DNA of 64,000 nucleotides from Halichoerus grypus (Eukaryota; Chordata; Mammalia; Carnivora; Phocidae), in the NCBI RefSeq assembly GCF_964656455.1, contig NC_135718.1, positions 50,745,008-50,809,007 on the forward strand, written 5' to 3'. Below, piece by piece: positions 49,572 through 61,832 of this stretch. The notes under the pieces are model-generated. The model saw nothing but the letters and a program-made list of their open reading frames with translations, made no database searches and had not been told where the DNA came from. Numbering within the stretch: position 1 is the stretch's first letter; each line of letters starts with the position of its first letter. Made by a program: the position numbers and the translations under genes.

Positions 49572-52500
49572 TTAAGCCTCCAACTCAAGGGCAAGCCCAA
49601 GTTTGTGGCCTCCAGCATTGATGCTCTTCCCGTCTACCAGAGCAGACAGTGTAAGCTTGACACCTGTAAAAAAAAGGCAGGCAACCATGATTTGCCTGAA
49701 ACACCTCAAGAGTCTGCAGTCTTTAATAATCACCCCAGAGCCTGCCTGTCCCTCCCTCAGCCTGCTAGATGACCTATTAGTGCCAACCACCAGAGGGCAC
49801 TTGGGAGTCCCAGAGATACCAGACAGAATTCAGGTGGTCCCATCCTAGGTTAAGGGATCTGTGATGTCACAGAGCATTAAAAGTAAGTTCAAAGTGCTCT
49901 AGAAAATACAGTAACATTCAAAACACTATCCAGACTATAAGACACTAAAAGACAATCATAATTGGACCAGGACAACTACAATAAAGAGACAAGTGGGGGA
50001 AACTGAATATAGACTACGTATTTGTATTGCTCAACTAATGGTAATTTCCTTAGCTGTGACAGTGGTATTGTAGTTATGAAGAAAAATGTCACTCTCGGGA
50101 TTTGCGTGCTGGGTAGATTTGTCTGCATGTCCACAAAACATACATTTAAATAACTGAAAAGAGACTGTGGAAAAAAGGGATTATGTATGCAGACATGGAG
50201 AGAAAATGTGGTAGATGTTAATTAGTGGATGTGGGGAAGGATATACAGGTGTTCTTCGTACTTGTCTTTTCTTTAGTTTCAAAAAGGCCAAAATACAAAG
50301 TCTGGGGGAATATCCCTATTTGAACGGGGTAAAAGTTCCAAGCGCTTTAGAACTTGCTATTCAAATGGTGGCAAGAACCAGTGATGCTGGCATCACCTAA
50401 GAGCTTGTTAGAAAGACAGAACCCTTCACTCCAGATCAGAATGTACATTTTAGCAAGAGTCCCCAGGTGACTCACGCACACTGAAGTCTGGTAAGTACTG
50501 CTCTAGAAAAGACAAGGCTCAAAATACTACATAAAGTAAATGAGACTACAGAGACCAAACAATGAGAGCAATGAGTGAACCTTGATTAGAGAAATAAACA
50601 ATACTAGAAGGCATTTCAGGTACAAATGAGGAAAGTGACTACAGAATGGAGAGTAAATAATAATACGGACTAACTATTAAATTTCTTAGGCGTGATCATG
50701 GTATTATGGTTATGCAGGAGACCAGAACGTTCTCATTTCTGCATAGACGCATGCTGAAGCATTTAGGGAAGTGTCAGGATAGCTGCAACTTCCAAACAGC
50801 CCAGCAAAAGAAAATAAATAAATAAAACTGTGGCAAAAGGTAAACATGTTCATCGTACTCTTTGAAAGGTTTACAAAGAATCTGAGAAATGAAAAATAAT
50901 TTTTAAAACACCAATCCTACTTAAAAAAAAAAAAAAACACCAATGCTACTTATCAAGAATACTTACCAGGCCTCAGAGTCTGAGTGTAGCCCACTCCAAT
51001 TAAACTAGAGTTGTTGACTTTTGCCTGAAATAAAAGGCAAAAACAGCTGTAAAAAAATTTTTTTGAATTGAGAGACAAAGCCCCTGCAGGTTTCCCTACT
51101 ATACAATTATGAAGTGTTCCGCTTTTTTATTCACATGTGAAATAATAAAATTTAGACAAACCATGAGAGACTCTTGACTCTGGGAAACAAACTGAGGGTT
51201 GCAGAAGGGGAGGTGGGTGGAGGGATGGGGTAACTGGGTGATGGGCATTAAGGAGGGTACGTGCTGTGATTAGTACTGGGTGTTATACAGAACTAATAAA
51301 TCAATGAACACTACATCAAAAACTAATGATGTACTATACATTGGCTAATTGAATTTAAATTAAAAAAAGACTTGTATAAAATAAAGATTTCATAACATTT
51401 GAGAAGTAAAATAAATAAAACTTAACACTGTTACTAAGCCAAACAGAAGCTAGGTGCTACTTAATTCTTATCCATTAAACTCCAAGTCAAACTGTCAGTA
51501 GGACACAATATTCTTGGTAGTAAAAAGGTGACAGCCTCTGGGATCAAAACAGATTGGAAATTATTTGATGTCTTCACTCTTTTATAATGTGTAACATCGA
51601 AACAGTCCAGAGAGAAATATGTAACTACAGGCAGAAGTCACATAAACAGCACTTGTGTTCACATGGCAGGATAGCCAAGTCTTCAGAAGCCACCAATAAC
51701 CAAGTGAGCTATTAGTCTAAGGAAGAAATGCCCCACTAGTGACCACCTTGTGCCCAACAAATTAAGAGCCTCAGACAACTGGATACAAGTTTCTCCTGTT
51801 AGAATAGAAGTAAACTACCAAACTGTGATGGGACATTAAGCAATACTTCGGGGTGATGCTTAATTGGGGGCACAGCAGCATACTTGGGTGGGAAATACTA
51901 GATACATTTCCAAACGAGTCCCCAGAAGTCACTCAATGGCACACAGATCAAAAGCTGCCTTCCCATTTTAGACTATGAGAGCACTACACTGGCTCGCGTT
52001 AAATCCGTGTTGCTGCCACAGACATACATTTGAAGAGAAGAGCAACGTAGCTACCAGGGAGTAGTGTACTGTGTGAATCCTAAGGTCTTCACCGCTACAG
52101 TGCAATGAGAAGCAGAGTAGGGAAAAATAAATGAATCACTGCCTTGCCAATGGGACAAGCATTCTGGATGCTTCCCATGCTCTCTGATGACAGCTGCTAA
52201 CATAAAATAAGAATGGGGCTAAAGCTTAACTGCCCAAATTTTCAAAAAACATTGCTCTCAGGAATGAATTATCACTTTATGTAACAGAAAGGTTTAACGT
52301 TCTTTCATTCCCAGTACGTACACTACCAGGCAGCGCCTGACCTGACACACACGACAGCTGCTGAAACCAGAGCCAGCGCCTCTACAGTCAGACACTGCAC
52401 TCCCTCCTGCCCCAAACCCACGACGACTGGAGGAGGCAGCAGCAAAAAAGCCCAAGGACAGGAGCAGGGCGGTCATCCACCACAACGAACCCAGGGTAGG

Positions 52501-53593
52501 CAGGAGGGAGTCCTTGGGGTGCAGGACTTTTAATGCTAAGGCTGGAATAGTCCCAGGCAAAGCAGGATGAGCTAGCTGGTCACCCTAGACAGGAGGGAAA
52601 TCAAAAGACATGCAAGCCCTTCTTCCCGCTCTCCTTCCCTAGCAGTGATCTAAGTCCTTTTCCTTCGAAGCTTTGGTATCTCCACCTGCAAAATGGCATT
52701 TGCACCACTGACCCCTAAGATCAAATCTAAAAAATATTTTGTAAACCCTCAAGACAAAGTCAAAGTAACAAAGTACTATTATTCCACACAGAAAGACAAA
52801 GTAACAATTAAAATACTATTACTCCTGGCCTGGGGCCCCAAACAGTGGCTTCCCTGGGCTTAGACCAGCTTGGAGCTCAGGGTTATCATCTACACTAAAC
52901 TGAGCAGCTTTTGAGTTAAACTCCTGTGACCTGGATATCAAACTTCTAACACTGCCTCCACAAAAAATGCACGCAGCATTACAAATTCTAATCCCAATCT
53001 GTGAGTCAACTAGGGATTGTGTGAACCACAGTTCAAATTTTCAGCACAATATACCCAAAGATGGAATTCCCACAATCGAAGACCCCATTCTAAGCCCACA
53101 GTAGTACTCACAGAAATGGAAGCAGTGGGATCCAACTGATATTTGGCTGCAATGCCAAAGCGAGTGCTGTTGGTACCTGATGTCCAAGCAAGGTTTACTG
53201 AAGTGTCAAGATCTTCACATACTTTTTGATAAATTGATCCTCCAAATTCTGTCCCATCATTGCTGTAAGATATTTTAAATTTGTAAATCTAGAATAGACA
53301 ATGTAATGTCTATGGCACTAGGCTGATATTGTAGCATTATAATTAAATAAAAGGCATTGCTCACACGGGTCTGTAGTATTCCACTGAAAACGTGAAAGTT
53401 TTAAAAGGTCTTTATCTCAACCTAAGCCCCAAAATAAGAGGTCATATGAATCATAATACATCCAACCAGCAGAATTACCACACAGCCACTAACAATCATG
53501 TTGTAGAATACATAATGCTACAGTAAAATTATTAAAATGTATTAAGGTAGGAAGGAATTATAAACCAGCCTGGTATGTATTTTGTATGTGTGT

Positions 53594-53630
<37 letters not shown>

Positions 53631-56600
53631 AAAAAGATGAAACTCTCAAACATTAACAACTAACAAAGATTATATATCTAGGTGGTGGGGCCATGAGAAG
53701 TTTTGGTTTTCTTCTTTGTACTTGTTATTTACCAATCCTTTATTTTATAAGGGAAAAAATTAAGTCCTTTTCACATATACATCTAATATGGGTTAGGTAA
53801 AAACACCATACATTTTAGGCAATCCCACCAACTCAGTACCTCACATATCACAATTAAGTCAAATGAACACACTGGTCATTTGGTAACATCTTAGCCTTTT
53901 CTAAAAATCCAAAGCACATCAAGCCTCATATAAAATAAACAATTACTCTCTCAGCACTGAAAAGTCAGACTAACATTTTTTACTATATACTTTGAGAGAT
54001 GCCCAGAAATGCCCGAGGATGATGATCTTTTTGTGTCAAGAGAAATCCTTTAGATTGTACCTAGGTTCATAAGGGCCGACAGGTGACATCAGTGTCATCC
54101 CCAGGTCCTACATCACAATAATCTCAGAAGAGAGATACTCACACATTAGTGTGCAGCTGGAAGTCCCCAGTCCTGTAGCCCACTGCGAAGTTATTTCTTG
54201 TCAGCTTTGATTTGGCACTGTCAAAAGTCATCTGGTACCCAGCAAGCCAGCCCTCGTAACCGAAGACAGCTGAACCATGGATTGCAGGTCCAGCAAAATC
54301 AAAGTCAACATCACAACCAAGGTTTATACACTCTCTCTTGTAAGAAGACTTGATTTTACCACTTTTCTTTCTGAAAAAAGAACAAACTGACTTAAAACTG
54401 ATGCCAGTGGGAAAGATTTACATACATAACTTCTGCACAAAGGGCACAAGACAAATTTATGAACTGCAGTGTAACTGGGGAGTAAAAGTAGTAGCATAAT
54501 CCTAAGAGGTAAAGAAAATATAGCTCAATGAGCTTAAAAACAAGGGTACATGGGATTACTTCCACCACCATGAGAAGACTGCTTTTGCAGGACTAATAAT
54601 CAGTCACAAAGCCTATTAGAAACATGTTAATTACCCAAGTTAGTCCACAATGAAAAGAGGCAAATATCTGAAGGGAAGCCAACAATAGCAACCACAGTAC
54701 TCATCATGCTCCAAAGGCAGAAACAGAAATTCACCACCACAAGGCAGTTAAGTAAGCTATCAAACACTAAATGTGCATCTTTCCTAAAGAAACAGGAGAG
54801 AAATGTTTTTAAATTTAAAGCAGATAAAGGGGCACCTGGCTGGCTCAAGTTGGTAGAGCATGCGACTCTTGATCTCAGGGTTGTGAGTGTGAGCCCCATC
54901 TTGGGTGTAGAGATTACTTAAAGATAAAAATGAAATTTAAAGCAAACAAAAATGTCTGTCCATGCTTACCCCGTGTTTGGTGAAAAGGTGGTATCAAATG
55001 TCAGTTTCAAACCTTGACAAATCTATTTTGAAAGAAAAAGAATTTGTTTTCAGCTATATTTCCTTTCTGAAATACAAAAATAAACTAATATTAAGACACA
55101 TGTTCAAAATGTTACCTGGTCTTCAATTGCGATTTCTGTTCCCAGAGTGTTATCGGTGTTCCATTTTTCTGTGAAAGTCAGACCATACTCACACCATTTA
55201 TATTTGGTCTCCAAGGTTCCAGTAACTTTACCAGTGTCTGTATTAGATGAACCAGACGTTGAGAATTCCTAGTAAGACAATAAACGACTTCGTGAACTTT
55301 CTTGTAAGCCTGGAAGAATCACTGCCTAACTTACACAAAAAGCCCACTGAAACACAGTAATTTCACTAATCCTTTTTTCTAGTTTCCCAAATACTTCTAC
55401 ACTCTGCTACTTTATGTACAAAAACAACAAATTAGCCTGTCAGTTACTAACTGCCACCTTACTTACACTTACTTACATTTTCAACCAATCAACGACAAGT
55501 TAACCTGTATCTAATTCTCAACAAACAAACTGAACACCTTTTAAGGAAACTTCCGCTAAGGTGATTTTATTTGGAATTCAAGAATCAGGATGGGAGAGGG
55601 GAGGAACGAACATTTTAGTACTGTATCCAATCTGCCTGATATTAAATAAAACACTATAAAGGAAAGTATGGTTAATCACAGACCCCCATCACTAAAATGA
55701 GCATTCATAATAACTGACGCACTATTAGGAAATGTTGCCTGAAAATTCTTTTTTTTTTTTTTTTAAGATTTTATTTATTTGAGAGCAAGAGACAGACAGA
55801 GAGGGCCCTAGTGGAGAGCGGGAAGAGGGAGAAGCAGGATCCCCGCTGAGCAGGGAACCCGAGGCGCTCAACTTGAGAGGATCATGACCTGAGCCAAATG
55901 CAGACGCTCAACTGACTGAGCCACCCAGGCGAATCTGTTTCCTGAAAATTCTTAAAAGGAAAGCACCCCACTGTAGGAGTTCATGCCATGAGAAAAGATT
56001 TAAAATCTTCAGTAACCCCAATATTCTGTTTTTCTGAGATAAAGAGTCTTCACCAGATTTCACACCTTCCCAACAATCTTGAACGTTCTCATTTAAAAAG
56101 AAAAAAAGTAGGGAAAGGGAATTATAAGAGATTTATACAACTGGTTTATATCATGCATAATATAAACTATATTAAGTACAATAGATAATATCAGTTAAAA
56201 ACCAATCCACTTAATACAGGTATCAATTTGAAGTGCATTATATAATCTTATGTTTATAGCAAATACAAATAACTAACTGCACACCAAGTGAAAAGGAAGG
56301 CATAATAGGGAGGGCTTACTGAAATTTAAAATCTGCTACAGAACATCTAGCTCGGTAGATAGGCAAACTTCCAAGACAAAAGAGTAAAATACCATCTGAG
56401 CATTCTGATTCACAATTTGTCTGCTAATGATGGCTACATACTTTGGTCACTGACAAGCCAAATCTAAAGAAAACAGCTGATCCAAACTAGTAAAGAAAAC
56501 TCGACCTGAAATTGTGATGCCTGCAAGAGTGAGAAAATACCAAAAACTGTATCAACAAGAGAAAAAGCCAATCATCCTTCACTTAGAAAACATTTGTATA

Positions 56601-59600
56601 ACTACTGCTCTGCAGTAAGACAGATTCAATCTCCTGAAATAAGACACTTTAACAGGAATTTCAAGTCAAAGCTTGGCATTCAACGCCCATATTAAAAAGC
56701 ACCGGATTATGTTAGGAAAAAACACTGGATATAAAATTAGAGGAGTCCTGGCATCTAGTTCTGGCTGTCATTTGCTAAATGAATAACACTGAGGAAGACG
56801 CTTAAACTTTTCTGGGTCTCAGTTTCCTCAAGTGTAAAAACAAATCTACTGCTGGAGGATTAAGTTGGACTGGCACTATGAAAGCTTTGCACATTTTCCT
56901 GTGCTCTATACAAAAGAAAAGCATTATTAAAACAATACATATGGAGCATATTCTTCTAGCAGATACTAGGAATGGAGAATGTGTAGAAGTAGATATTTTT
57001 AATCCTGAATGACAATGATTAATGACTCTTGAGGCCCCACCCTCTGCCTCCGGACAGCCTATAGATTATGAGCCAGCCTATATAAACCCAAGGAATCCTC
57101 AAGACACAAAATCAAGATCATACAGTGGGACCCGAATTGGGCCAGATGATACCATGGCCAAGCTTACACCCTTCACTCCATCACCAAATACTCTGGCTTC
57201 TACGTTCTGGAATGAACTGGACACCTCTGCAGTTTACGTGAGAAAACAGAACCAGCTGTTAATAGGACTTATTTGCAGCCAGGTACATACTACAAGATCA
57301 GTACCACATTGAGATATACATTAAACAGAAATCAAAAAAACTGTATGGAATCCAGATCATATATATCCTTCAGGATCTCAAACCTAATTCCATAAAACTT
57401 TAACCCTGTCCACAAAAATCCTTTTCTCTCCAACAAAGATTATGATTAACCAATCTAGTACTAGACATGCTTCTCTCAGTGTTCCCCAGTTTAAAATTTA
57501 TTTTGTATCTCCAACCAGCAAGTGATAAGCTTTTTAAACACAGGGATTGAGTCTTCCTTTTGGAAGGCCTTTTGTGTCTCAACTAGTGCACAGCAAGTGT
57601 TTATAAGGGACCTCAAGAGGTTAAGAGTGGGAACACAAAAAACAAACACTAAGTCACTGCTCTGTACCTCGAGCAAGTAAATCGCTCAACCACAGTGAAT
57701 ATACTCAGGCTTCCTTCCAGACCAAAGAAGCCAAATGACAGATATGACCCAATACAAAACCCCAGAAATCCAAGTCTGGGCATTAAGAAATTACAACATG
57801 AATAATTTTAATAAATATCAGTTATATGCACTAAGGGAGTTAACAATTACAGCAAGAATTTATCAAAATAACCAGCAATATTCAATATTCACACACTATA
57901 CCCATTCCCAGTCTCAAATTTTTTTGAAGAAAAAAAAAAATTCCACAAAATTAAATTTTATTTTACTTTCTTTGAGTTAGGCAGAATCAAGATATCCAAA
58001 CACCAAAATATTACCATCTTTAAAAATAGTCAAATCAGGACTCTCTAAATTCACATGGAAATCTTCCAGAGAAGGCTGCCAGAATATGCCCTTTATATAA
58101 ATGATTAGTACACTTCAATTAAGTTACTATTTTTATGCCCAGAACTCATAATGCTTACTAGACATAAAAAGTAAGGATTACAAAAAGGTGTAACAGGTTT
58201 CCTGACTTCAAGCTTGTAATCTTACTGAGTAAACAGTCCCAAAGAACCAGTCTTTTCTGAGTTCCTTATGCATGCACAGTAATATGGCAAAGGACCACCT
58301 GAAAATCAGAAATCATATCCAAAGCCCAAGTAAATCAAGTTTCATTCAAATCCCTTAAAACAAAATTAACTTCTGCCTCTTCAAGATAAATGGGTAGACA
58401 TTTTTCAGTGGTGACTATTTTATGGGTTGAAAAATTATATAAAGGGTCATCAGAATTTATGAGTTATCTAACACTCACCACACCACTGCATGACTTTGTT
58501 TTCACATCCAGTTTCACCAACCCAAAACCTTCAAGTAGAGAGCAAAAGATATCAAAATGATTCTTTTGTATAAAAGATGCATACCAATAGCTGACAACAC
58601 ATAAAAAAAACAGAAAGACTTCATACGTTCAGAGGGGCATAAAAACGTGGAATGATACAACATATTTAAATGAAAACAATTTTAATTATCCTACATAAAC
58701 TAATATATACAGCACAGAACATCTTTATGCAGCTTTGCCTAGTGTGCTGGTGTATACTTGGCAAAAAAAAAAATTTGCTTTCAAACCATTTTAAAACCTA
58801 AATATCAGATCAGAAAATCAACTCAACTTAAATCTCAGAATAGCCAATAGTTTATTATAATACAGCCATTTAAAACAATTATCCCAAAAAGGTATCTTCC
58901 TTTGGGATAAATAATCTAAATAACTAGGGAAATAATGTAGAGGGACTTTATGTGGAATAAAACCTCCAAGAAGAAAACCCAAATTCATTTTAAAAAACTC
59001 ATAACCCACTAGGAGTCACCACAAAAGCAAAACAGTAATACATCATAATTCTAGTCAACCAAGGCCTAAACTAGATCTGAAGGAAATGAAAGCACAGTTT
59101 TTTTTTTTCTTACAGATAAAATCCTTAAAGTACAGTCTGAAAAAATTGGAGGAAATCGGGCTAGAGGGAGATGTGGATTATTACAGTACTATTTTAACAG
59201 AAACTTTATCTAAAATGTATCTAATAAATGAACTAATACAGCAAGATATTTACAATTTGAAAAAATCAGTAATTTCCCCAAGCAATCCAAACACATTTTC
59301 ACTTCTGATCTGAAAGGGGGAAAAAAAAAAATTCTTACCAAATCCTTTGTTGAAAATATCTCTGGCAGCTTTGCCAAGGTCAGCATATGATGGAGGAATA
59401 CACATTGCTGGTGGGAAGAAACATTCCAGTGTTAACCTTTCTGTTCTTCCACTTTCTGTCCAGGAACTAGACTTAAATTCAAGCAGTCCAACTTGTTGAA
59501 GATGTTTTTGATACTACCAGGAGCTACAGTAAAACTATAATGATCCGTGAGATATCACCAATAAAGTTTTATTTCTAAAATGGATAACCACGGTAGGTGG

Positions 59601-60500
59601 CTATACAAACTTGGGAGATTCCTTCCAAAACCCAAAAAACAGACGTTCTATTCCTAACTTTACACAGTACCTACAGCCTCTCACCTCTTAGGACCGAACT
59701 AGTACAAAGAATCAAACACATACACATAAATATATCTATACACACAGATATATCATTCAAAATTCACTGGAATGGGCTGATTTAAGCAAATGACATAAAA
59801 CCAACACCTAAGACAAGCCCTCTCCCCAACGGATCTCTCAGTGCCCTCAGTGAGTTCTTAAACCAATATTCTAGAGTGGGAAGAAAAAGGTAATTAACAC
59901 TATGGACATTTAAATGTTGGAACTTAGAAAAAAACACGATCATCTAGGTTTCACTAGTGTCTACATCAACTAAATATCAAATGGCACTTCAAGCATATTA
60001 ATATGGCACTCAAGTCCTCGGCCAATGCTACGCGGCTTAAGGACGAGCGATCTGAGGTGGTTACACCAGCTCATTCATTCTACACAGCACGTCCACGCCC
60101 TTAGGAGCACATGGAATGACCTTGCGCTCTTACAAAGGGGGTTACTACTTCCTCTAAAAGAGTGACCCAATCCTCCAAAGGCCGAACCCAACAGTTAGTA
60201 ACTTTTTGCTTCTGAGTTCGTCAAAGGCACGTCCAAGAACTAAAAGTGAATGCGGCCAAAGACCCAACTCCCCTGGCCTAGACCCTCCAACGAAATCTCG
60301 CAGCCCAGCCCCTCCTCCGCAGAGCGAGGGGAGTCAGACGGTAGAGTGGCTACCGAAAGGGGAGAACCTCCAAGTCCCTGGAGAGATTAGGAGAAAGAAG
60401 CTGCGGTTTTCTGGCTTCGACTGTCCAGCCAACCCCGCCCCATCCCGCAGAGATCTCGGCTCTACTTACGCCGCGCGCAGCTCTGTCCGGAGGTCGCCAT
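49572..60500 (-). CDS. VDAC2: Voltage-dependent anion channel 2 (9 coding exons)
   Basis: Coding exons in transcript order: 60500-60470, 59407-59339, 58528-58479, 55268-55116, 55022-54970, 54370-54143, 53262-53112, 51024-50967 and 49663-49572. Lengths of 31, 69, 50, 153, 53, 228, 151, 58 and 92 nt sum to 885, giving 294 residues plus TAA. That is the usual mammalian VDAC2 length, and all introns are GT-AG. The protein starts [24 protein letters not shown]; the 11-residue Cys-containing extension before [11 protein letters not shown] separates VDAC2 from VDAC1 and VDAC3. Residues 12-35 form the N-terminal helix, and the rest is the 19-strand beta-barrel of the outer mitochondrial membrane. Glu84 (LTFTEKW) is the membrane-facing glutamate, and GLK is at 105-107. 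VDAC2 passes ADP/ATP and anions and restrains BAK in apoptosis (family knowledge). No broken exon was found. Confidence 0.98.
49787..49800 (+). promoter_or_regulatory. CTCF-like motif in VDAC2 last intron
   Basis: ccaccagagggcac is a full match to the CTCF core pattern. It lies in the last VDAC2 intron, about 120 bp upstream (in transcript order) of the terminal exon, in the same orientation as the COMTD1 promoter motif. Confidence 0.5.
49980..50325 (+). repeat. Probable old LINE-1 3' UTR fragment
   Basis: 'gacagtggtattgtagttat' and 'gtggggaaggatatacaggt' resemble old L1 3' UTRs. A related stretch occurs at 50,640-50,830 ('atggtattatggttatgcag'). Confidence 0.45.
50328..50515. repeat. MER20-like hAT-Charlie MITE relic
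   Basis: 'gctggcatcacctaagagct', 'agtccccaggtgactcacgc' and 'taagtactgctctag' resemble a diverged MER20. Weak. Confidence 0.45.
50906..50952 (+). repeat. Second poly(A)-only insertion with target-site duplication
   Basis: aaacaccaat[c/g]ctactt occurs at 50,906-50,922 and 50,936-50,952. The copies are separated only by 13 A residues and differ at one base. It lies just downstream (in transcript order) of VDAC2 coding exon 8. Confidence 0.8.
51148..51375 (+). mobile_element. Carnivoran LINE-1 3' end, 5'-truncated
   Basis: 'ccatgagagactcttgactc', 'gggtaactgggtgatgggca' and 'actatacattggctaattga', ending in an A-rich tail, are the 3' UTR of carnivore-lineage L1s. About 225 bp in VDAC2 intron 7 (between coding exons 7 and 8), antisense to the gene. 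Confidence 0.85.
53588..53626. repeat. (CA)n microsatellite in VDAC2 intron
   Basis: About 17 CA units flanked by tgtgtgtgta. It is likely polymorphic. Confidence 0.95.
54829..54930 (+). mobile_element. Short older carnivoran SINE in VDAC2 intron
   Basis: Head ggggcacctggctggctcaa. Ends 'attacttaaagataaaaatg'. aaatttaaagca repeats on both sides. Confidence 0.9.
55752..55935 (-). mobile_element. Carnivoran SINE in VDAC2 intron, antisense to +
   Basis: Poly(T) start and head 'tgagccacccaggcg'. The target-site duplication [g/t]cctgaaaattctt lies at about 55,737 and 55,940. It is in sense with VDAC2 transcription. Confidence 0.94.
56750..56935 (+). repeat. MIR SINE in VDAC2 intron
   Basis: 'tctgggtctcagtttcctca' and 'taagttggactggcactatg' mark a diverged MIR. 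Confidence 0.7.
57022..57312 (+). other. Unidentified 96-codon open frame in VDAC2 intron 3
   Basis: An open frame antisense to VDAC2 sits in otherwise stop-rich intronic DNA. Its composition is protein-like (for example [15 protein letters not shown] and [15 protein letters not shown]), with no repeat signature. I do not recognise the family. It has no clear promoter or polyadenylation signal. It may be a fragment of an unrecognised processed pseudogene, or chance. Confidence 0.25.
57313..58478. other. VDAC2 intron 3, nothing further recognised
   Basis: AT-rich intronic sequence without clear repeats or RNA genes. Confidence 0.5.
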
Positions 60501-61180
60501 GGCGAGGCCACAGGAAGAGGTGATCTGCGGGAGGGACAAGAAGTGCGGTCAGCGGGGGTCAGAGGCAGGTCAAGGGGCGAGAAGGGGATCTCAAACAGAG
60601 ACAGGCGAGGAGCCGCGGGGCAGCGCGGCCATCTTAGGGAGCCAGGGCCGACCCCGAGTCTGGTTCAAGTGTCCTGTTTGGCCGCCCGGGCCTAGGCAGC
60701 CAAGTGACGCGGGCGCAGCGTACCTGGTGGTCTCCTGAGAGGGGCCGCTACCGCCGCTCCGCTCGCAGCTGAGGCCGCTGGGCTCGCTTAGGGTCGGGCT
60801 GCAGCTTCCCCGGCTGGAGGGCGAAGTGAAGGAGACACCGTTCCGCCCGCCGCAACCCTGTCCTCCCCCCGCCAGGACCCCGCCGATGCCCCCGCAGCTG
60901 TCCGTCGCGCCGGCCCCCGCAACGCCGCCCGCTGCCCACCCCAACCTGCTCCAGAACGGCCACGAGGACCGAAGGCACCCCCGACCCCGGGGTGGGCTGC
61001 TTCTCTCCGTTGGTGGGGGCCGGAAAGGCAGAAGCTGCTGGACCTCGGGTCAGGCAGCGACGAGGGCAGCCCCGAAGGCGAGGGGGCGGGGAACGGCGGA
61101 GGCAGCGCGGTAGGGACTGCGCGTGCGGAGGATGGGGCGGAGGCCCGGCGCGCGCTCCTTAGGGGCGGGGTGGGGCGTCA
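60400..61180 (-). promoter_or_regulatory. VDAC2 CpG-island promoter and non-coding exon 1
   Basis: Dense CpG sequence spans the first coding exon and upstream DNA. On the reverse strand the ATG exon begins after an acceptor at 60,525-60,526 (ccctcccgcag), so its 5' UTR part is 60,524-60,501. A donor (gtacgc) complementary to 60,718-60,723 ends a non-coding exon 1 that starts somewhere near 60,900-61,000. There is no TATA box. Islands of this type often start transcription in both directions, relevant to the GUK1 retrocopy upstream. Confidence 0.8.
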
Positions 61181-61832
61181 GGCGCGTGCCCGCGCGGGGC
61201 CGGGCGCCACTGGGCGCGGCTGCGCAGCACGGGGGTCACGTACAACTCTCCAGCTCCCCTTAGCCGTGGTTCCCGTACTCTGCAGAGACAGTCTCCGTAC
61301 GGGGCGTCTGGAAGGAGTCAGCTGAGCGTTACCGGGTCTACCCTGAGCAAGTGCAGCGTGCACTTCTGAAAGAATCTCTCTCCAGGCCCATGGGGAGCGA
61401 ATGCGGCCCAGGGGCGCCACTTCCAGCCCCAAGCGCACTCGCTTCCCTCGTCTACCTCCCACTGAGGTGTAATTGCCATGCGGGGCCGGACTCCGCGGGA
61501 AAGGCTCTCCTGGGCTGCCCCTCCCTGAACAAATTTGAGCCTGCCTCAGGGTGCCCCGCCCCTTTTCCTCGCTTCACGCCTTTGGGTTCCTCTTCTGCCT
61601 CCTCCTCCGGGTTTAGGGGATCGGACTGCTTTGCACACTCGCCCAACCGGAGCTGTCTTGATGAGTCAAGCCTGCTAGAAAATTTAGGAATCTTTCTGAC
61701 CAGGCATTAGAATGTTGCACTCGAGTTCCCTGAGTGTGCACGAAGAGTGAGGAAGCGAAGGGAACAAGAAAAAAATGAGCCGTCTAATGAGAAATAGGGT
61801 CAGTTGAAGCTCTGGAATCAATCGCCCATCAC
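61181..61832. other. VDAC2 upstream region, GC-rich then mixed
   Basis: Between the CpG island and the GUK1 retrocopy. No repeat or exon recognised; open frames here are GC-driven. Confidence 0.45.

Noticed and set aside
49572..60500. VDAC2 as VDAC1 or VDAC3
   Set aside because: The N-terminal 11-residue Cys-containing extension, 294-residue length and COMTD1 neighbour fit VDAC2 only.
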